Of a DNA stretch of 64,000 nt, positions 57,901-64,000 are shown one piece after another. Below the pieces are notes generated by a model. The model saw nothing but the letters and a program-made list of their open reading frames with translations. It searched no databases and was not told the DNA's origin. A program made the position numbers and the translations under genes. Origin of the DNA: Owenia fusiformis (taxonomy: Eukaryota; Annelida; Polychaeta; Sabellida; Oweniidae); contig CAIIXF020000005.1 in NCBI GenBank assembly GCA_903813345.2, positions 24,123,375 through 24,187,374 on the forward strand. The letters run 5' to 3'. The first letter of the stretch is position 1. Each line of letters starts with the position of its first letter.

Positions 57901-60900
57901 GACAACTGCTTGCTTCAAGCTACAATTAGACGTTTCCTTACTTCATGAATGGTACAAACTTGATGAAAATGCAGTGCCATCTGTATATCTCCTCCAAACC
58001 ATATCATCAAAGCTCCAGTATTATAATGATGATGATCCAAATAATTCTGAACTAAAGCAAAAGGTAAGGAAATCATTCTGATTTATCAGAGTCCCTCTTT
58101 ATCTTAAATCCGATTAATTAATCTTTATTTGACATTATGATTTGTCAGTCTCCCTTAATATGTCATCACCAAGGTGACATATTGTTATTGTCCCCAACTT
58201 TTTGTGGATGGCTGTCAGTATCTGTAACAATTTTTTTAAATCATCTACAGGTTCTCAGAAGTTCAAATTTGACTTAAGATTTGACCTGCAATGATCTTCT
58301 CAAGGTCAAAAAGGTCAAAAGTGTATTTTTCAACTTGCTTCTTTACAAATCTTTTTTTCAAAATCAGCTACCTGTAGCTACAACATTTCAGAAGTTCTAT
58401 TCTGACTTAAGATTTTGAGATCTTACCTTCAATTGCCTTCTCAAAGTCAAAAAGGTCTTTTTTCAACTTGTTTCAAATTGACCAAATTATTTTTCAACAT
58501 CATCAGCAAGTTCTCAGAAGTTTGAATCTGACTTTAGATATGAGATTCGACCTTCAGGCCAAACAAGGTCAATAAGGTGTCTATTTAACTTGCTTCAAAT
58601 TGACCATTTTTTCAAAATAGTTTTGAGATTTGACCTTTGGTTGACCTCCAATGACCTTCGAAAGGTGATGACATTTTGTCATGATAATGCTTTGACTTAT
58701 ACAATGTACTTTTGAGTTACCTGCTCTTTTAGATCTAGGCTGTGGAACTCGCTTTGTATGGAAATCTCTATATTTTCACAAGTCCCTGACAATTCATGAG
58801 ACCATGTGGTATAAAAGATATTTAACTAAAAATATTACATCATATTGACTTTTTCCTTTGATTACAAGAACATGGAATATTATGAAAAGAACCACTCTAC
58901 ATGTATTGTAGACTCTATACAATACATATGCATCTACCTTTCAGGATCGGGCAGAATGGGCTGATATTAATGATCGGCTGACAAGAACATTGAGAGCTGC
59001 AGCCAATAAAGCTTACAAGGAAAAGAACCTTGATCCAGAACTGGGCCAGAAATATTTCATTTCAGGTAATACACCTGAGATTATCCAGTTTTTTTTATTA
59101 ATTTCAAATTCATTTATTGTGTCACATCATACATGAAAATGAAATGAAAATTCAACAAAGTTTACCAATTTAACATTTGTGTCCAGTGTAAGTCAATATC
59201 ATCTCAGATTGTCATATTCTACTCTACATAATCCCCTTTCTCCCCATTCAACAGTGTCTGCGAGAGAATGGGGGGAGGTCTTCACGAAAAAATGAGTTAA
59301 GTGCTATATAAGTTAAATGCTTATATGAGACAGTAGCATTAGTGTAATAATCCTCATCACAACATCTAAAACAATCAGATGCATGGTTTGCCTTGTCCTT
59401 ATATCAATTTAGATCCCATTCTACAAAATTGTGATTGTTTCAGTAACTGAACAGGAGATTGTGAGTGGCCTCCTTGAAGCAGAAGATGTCAATACCAATG
59501 TTCTGTGCTACATCAGAGAGTTTGACAACATTAACATCAATCATACAAAAGCAGGTGCAGTACAGTATATGATTCATTTCTTCAAACTACATTATTTTGT
59601 GCCTTTTTCACTGTACGATATGTATTCATATTTGAAAATAGCAGTATGAAATAATAAAGGGAGGGCATTGTATTTTTGAAATTGAATTGTTATCAAAACG
59701 TGAATAATATATTGAGATTCAATACATAGCAATAATAAACAAGAAGGAAAAAAGTGAAAATATTTCTAAGAACATTTGGGACCCACACCATTTGATTCAA
59801 CCATATTGTATCTACTCAAGTAAACCTGCTAGTATATTCACTTTCAGTGCGCTTCGTAGATTTAACAGAAGAATGGGAACCTGATGGTGAGGCTCAATAC
59901 TTCCTTGCAGAACTCAAAGACACAAAAATACCAGATATTTTATCAAATAAGAACATAACCACAAATCTAGTTGACTGGCAGCCTATTGGGATTGATGAGA
60001 ATCACGAGAAACATGTTAAATATTTGGAAAAATTGACCAATAGTTTTACAGAACACACAAAACGACTTATTGATGGGAAGTTGTCTGAAGGGACAATGTT
60101 TAAAGTTGACAATCGACTGTATACTGAAATTCTACATCATTTACATTTCTGCAGTGATAAGATCCAAATATTCTGTGGGAGGGAAGAAATACTGAACGAA
60201 ATAAAGGCCTGTTTATCAAAGACATATGAAAACAAACAGCTAGATGAAACAAAGAATGAAACAAAGGATGAAAAGAAGGCCCTGATATATAATGAAACTC
60301 CAGAGCTGGAAGAAGACAATGAATCTGATGAAGACAATGACTCTGAAGAAGATGATGAAGCTGAAAAAGAGCAAGCAACTGAAGATAAATCCCATGAAGT
60401 TCCCCCAGAAGAGAGAGATTTCTACAAACAGCGCAATATAGGAGTGTCCATGCAGTTAGAAGAAAATGCTGAATTACAGTTCAATGCTCAGCAAGGCGCA
60501 GCCTTTATGTCTGCTATGGAGAATCTACCTCCTCTAACAGAATACAACAAACCCATTGTAATACATGGACAATCTGGGAGTGGAAAAACTGCCCTGGTTG
60601 CCAAGGTCCACCAGCTTATTCCTAAGTGGTTAGGATCCAACTGTGTACGTGTAATCAGGTTCTTAGGAACATCAGCTGAATGTACTAACATCAAAGAAAC
60701 ACTCTTGAGTATCATTGCCCAGATTATAAAGGCATATGACTTAGATGATAGTAACACTAAGAGTCTTGTTGAATCAGTTGACAGCATCTCAGAGATTAGC
60801 CAAATCTTCAATTGGATCATGAGGAAGATCAGCCCAGATAAGCCTCTGGTGATCATTTTGGATTCCCTTGATCAGCTATCCTCACAGGGTCTGCCACATC

Positions 60901-63630
60901 ATCTTCACTGGCTACCACCCCTCTTTCCCACTCATGTACATATCATTCTATCCTGTTTTCCTGATAACAGCAAATACAATTTCCTCGCAAGTGCAAAGAA
61001 GTTCATTGAAGACCCCAATCGTTTCATTGAGATTCCAGCACTTGAATATGATACTGCTAGTGAGATTCTAGACATGTGGCTGAAGGATACAAGTCGTACC
61101 ATTACTGCTGAACAAAATGAGTTCATATTGGAGATCTACAAGAAGCATCAGCAGCCACTCTTTCTGAAGTTATTATTCCACAAGGCAGCCTTATGGAAGT
61201 CATATACCAGGTCTGTACTAACAATTGTGTTCTCAGACAATGGCTCATTGGTAGGCTTTTGGTTATTCATCTCTCACCTCCAGTTGATGTTTGTATGTAT
61301 GCATGCCTACTTCAACAATATACATGTACACTGTATGTGATAACTCATGATTTTATAAAAGTTTACATTGAATAACACAGTTCATATCTTTAAATTCAGA
61401 CATCTTTAGCCTGGATCATGCAACTTGGAACTACTAGCCTCCTCTTCCCCATCCCCAACACCTTTGCAGAGCTCCCTCAATTTTTGGATTGTAAAAGAGC
61501 TATTGTCCTGCAAATCGCCCACCCTAGCCTTGCCCAAGTCGGTCTCTTTTACTATCTGATTTCTATTATGACTGGCGGTAATAATTCAAGATCAGATAAG
61601 TAAAAAATACCGACTTGGGCAAGGCTACGCCCACCCAGGAACATTGTGATATAGTCATTATATGAGTGATATTCAACTCTCTCGTTTACACATTGATTTC
61701 AGAAATGTTTCCTCATAGCATATTGAATTAAACATTACTTGTAGAATTAAATGTTTGCTTTGTATTAGGGAATGAGTGAGGGGTTTTCACTGTAATATTA
61801 AATTTTTAGCTTACTGATCTGATTGCAGAGTGTATGAAGTGAGATTGGGACACAATGTCAGACAGGCCATTGATGAACTATTTGAAGATCTTGAGAAAAA
61901 ACATGGAACAATTCTTGTACAGAAAGCCTTGGGTAAAATGATTAATAATATTTATCATTATGCGTGTACATATTTCAAAGCTTTTATCAGTTGTCCTACT
62001 GAATGTCGATTATGAGGGATTAGACAATAGCTGTCTGTGTCTTTGTTTGTCCAATTCATCCATATGTCTGTGTGTTGGGCCAGGAGATAGCTCATATACC
62101 AGTTTACAGATTTGCTTCAAATTTTATTCGTTGTTGACTTATAGGCATAAAACCACAGCTGGAGAAAGAATTTGCAATATTACACTTGACACGTACTGTA
62201 CTTTATATGGTAGGTTACCACCAGTATTGTATTGTTACAGTCTCCAATTTTTGGATGGTGTTTGTTGGTTGGTGTTTGGCATCTGTAACATTGTGACATT
62301 GCTTGGTGGTCAGCATCTGTAACTAATGACAGGTGGTGACATTTTGCATGTTAATACCTTGTTTACTTTATGTTTCATATTTTTGCGGATATTCTTAGGC
62401 TATTTGACTGCATCCAAGTCTGGATTAAGTGAGACAGAAATGGAGGATGTTCTCTCACTGAGTGATGAAGTGCTCCAGGATACATACCTTTATCACCTAC
62501 CTCCCAATGAAAAACTCATCCATCTTCCTCCTTTGCTATGGACCCGTATTGTCAATGATATCGGACAGTACTTTGTGACAAGGAAATCAGATGATGAAAC
62601 TGTGAATGTGTGGTACCATAGACAGTTCCATGAGGCAGCACGAGAGAGGTACTTGCGCACCTCTCTGGACAGTAAAAACACACTACATGTGGAACTGGCA
62701 GATTATTTCAAGGGTACCTGGGGAGAACAAGTGAAACCACTTGAGCTGTATAAAGTAAAGAAAGGAGTATATCCGGATGCAGATAGAAAGGTCTCAAGCC
62801 AACCATTGCAATACTCTACTGAGGGTGTGGGTTTATTCAATAAGCGCAAGATGAGTGAGCTTCCATACCATTTAGTCCACAGCAAACAACTTAGGTAAAT
62901 GGGCAACATTCACAATACGCTAGTATTTCACATATTTTCATAATTTAGAAAGAGATATGTTGAAGATAAGTGACAAAACTAAAACTTTTAGCAATGGTGT
63001 ACCCCGGGGGTGTACCTTAGAATCAGATTAGTATACAAGTCCCTTGTAAACAATGAAGTAGTAGGTACACTGTATATAGAAATAGAATTTTACTTCCATT
63101 TTTTCTAAAGTGAAAAGAAATTCATAACCATACATTCATTCCTTAATATTCAATGCTTTTTAGGTATATTGTGGAGGAGATTGTGTGCAATTTTGACTGG
63201 CTATACTGCAGATGTGTTGCCTCTGGTATAGGAGAAATACTCAATGATATCAAAGTAAGTCCCTTTTAACCATTGAATTGGATAAGAGGTCTAGCTCTTG
63301 AGATTGCTGTTTATGGGGCCCTTTCAAATCTCCGATATGACAATTTTCATTTTAAGTATCACAAGTTTTTTTTATCTAAATATTAGCAAGTATTGTACAA
63401 AAGGTGTAGCAGCATGAAAAATATTTGTACATATAGCTATCCTTTAAGGTAACTCATATTAAACAAGCAAACCTGATGATGTTTTACTTTAGTACATCCT
63501 GAGTGTGATAGAAGAGGAGGGTTTAGGAGTAGAGTATACAGAGGAGACCAATGATATAGAGTTTATACACAGCCTTCTTCTACTCTCTAAGGACGTCTGT
63601 AAGAGAAACGTCAAGATGCTGGCTGTTCAG
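54952..63630 (+). CDS. NWD1: DUF4062-NACHT protein, NWD1-like (5' part, continues past the window)
   Basis: Eleven exons: 54952-55066, 57049-57134, 57500-57616, 57830-58063, 58945-59065, 59444-59554, 59848-61210, 61829-61932, 62399-62894, 63164-63254, 63493-63630. All GT-AG and in frame, 992 codons, open at the end. A DUF4062 domain begins near residue 28 (FRIFLSSTFT ... ADMRWGVRD ... FLGNRYGTRP). A linker with LDENAVPSVYLLQ follows, then a Glu/Asp-rich insert (about 390-450), then a NACHT-type P-loop ATPase with Walker A GQSGSGKTA (about 502) and Walker B LVIILDSLDQL (about 595), then a winged-helix/helical region up to the edge. WD repeats, expected downstream, would lie outside. STAND-family signalling ATPase, probably cytosolic. 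The start is chosen at MADLQIRQICERL; an in-frame ATG at 54727 is the alternative. NWD2, NPHP3 and TEP1 share DUF4062 but match the linker less well. Confidence 0.85.
55711..55737. repeat. Perfect 11-bp hairpin
   Basis: AACAGACTGAC, loop TTCTA, GTCAGTCTGTT. It lies in intron 1 of the NWD1-like gene. Confidence 0.8.
56510..57014. mobile_element. MITE, CAGGCCTGTCAAC family (short copy)
   Basis: Ends CAGGCCTGTCAAC and GTTGACAGGCCTG are perfect inverses, flanked by CATATG on both sides (56504-56509, 57015-57020). It contains a G run of more than 20 bases at about 56706-56728. It lies 28 bases upstream of the NWD1 exon 2 acceptor end. Same family as 8984-10251. Confidence 0.85.
58150..58700 (+). 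repeat. Dispersed repeat, GTCACCACC / GGTCAAAAGGT family (copy 2)
   Basis: Contains internal near-repeats of 'TTCTCAGAAGTT...TCTGACTT...GAGATT...ACCTTCA' about 120-150 bases apart, so it may itself be a decayed tandem. Shares word order with 17265-17635. A third, shorter piece is at 62190-62370. Confidence 0.5.
61525..61627. mobile_element. 103-bp MITE with perfect ends and 9-bp target duplication
   Basis: Ends TAGCCTTGCCCAAGTCGGT and exact inverse. The direct repeat CGCCCACCC flanks it (61516-61524, 61628-61636). It lies in the intron after the NACHT exon. The perfection of ends and duplication suggests recent movement. Confidence 0.85.
62190..62370 (+). repeat. Dispersed repeat, GTCACCACC family (fragment)
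   Basis: GGTTGGTGTTTGGCATCTGTAAC, partly repeated as GGTGGTCAGCATCTGTAACT, then GGTGGTGACATTTTGCATG. It matches the start and end words of copies 1 and 2. Confidence 0.45.
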
Positions 63631-64000
63631 GTAAACTTTTCATATATATTATGTATGTCCTTTTTATAAGCTAACATGGTAAGTTATTGCAGTCATTCAC
63701 TTATCCTTCTGTCTGTCCTGTCTGTCAACAATAGTGGCACATTTCAAAACTTTTGCCAATAGGATTCCTATTTTTCTCGTTTTGATCAGTTCGACTCCTG
63801 ATTCCAAGGCTTGCCTAATTTCAAAATGGCTGCCAATTTTGTTGTGGAAAATTCACTTTTAGCTATAAAGGAATTGTTGCATTAATTTGCATTTAAGTTT
63901 ACAGGTATGTTTTGAAATGTATAACCAATGAGGTGGTAAAGTCTGAACAAGAATTCTTTAAAATCCAAAATGTCTACCACTTTTATTGCAGAAAAATCAT
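63631..64000 (+). other. Intron of the NWD1-like gene at the window edge
   Basis: Sequence after the donor GTAAAC at 63631. No further exon is seen before the end of the window. Confidence 0.5.

Overview
The window is nuclear DNA of an animal. It is AT-rich, its genes carry many short exons with GT-AG introns, and it is full of small transposons with inverted ends. The recognisable genes (mitochondrial peroxiredoxin, whirlin, a DUF4062-NACHT protein), a Polinton and the many 'acatgta'-type words would fit a marine invertebrate, for example a mollusc or another lophotrochozoan/deuterostome. The sequence alone does not fix the phylum.

Layout, left to right. (1) 0.9-10.5 kb, minus strand: a complete seven-exon mitochondrial 2-Cys peroxiredoxin (PRDX3, 241 aa). 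Its 6-kb second intron contains a complete five-exon plus-strand gene for a secreted Ly6/uPAR-like cysteine-rich protein (234 aa) and several MITEs. (2) 12.4-29.7 kb, plus strand: a complete whirlin (WHRN) gene, 19 coding exons and 1695 aa, with domain order HHD1-PDZ1-PDZ2-HHD2-long Ser-rich linker-PDZ3. PRDX3 and WHRN are divergently arranged. One WHRN intron holds a 3.4-kb head-to-head palindromic transposon, another holds a mariner nested in a second inverted-repeat element, and the last coding segment is tandemly repeated four times. (3) 32.2-41.2 kb: a 7.9-kb Polinton/Maverick-type element with 0.52-kb terminal inverted repeats and a 6-bp target duplication (GCTAGT), itself inserted into an older MITE. 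It carries a capsid-building set (major capsid, penton-like, adenain-like protease, FtsK/A32-like ATPase, two small basic/acidic proteins), a two-exon PC4-like DNA-binding protein, a two-exon small glycoprotein-like membrane protein and a tRNA-Pro-like gene. It has no DNA polymerase B and no integrase. The ATPase and major capsid genes are frame-broken. (4) 41-54 kb: gene-poor and built of foldback elements, simple repeats and MITEs. (5) 54.9 kb to the window end, plus strand: the 5' part of a DUF4062-NACHT protein of the NWD1 type (11 exons seen, about 992 codons), running off the edge.

The most unusual object is the reduced Polinton: a cassette for virion structure and packaging without its own replication or integration genes. 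Also unusual is the tandem array at the WHRN 3' end, whose copies differ almost only at synonymous sites.

All exon borders were placed by eye from GT/AG signals, frame continuity and family similarity. The three host gene models and the two spliced Polinton genes keep reading frame across every junction.
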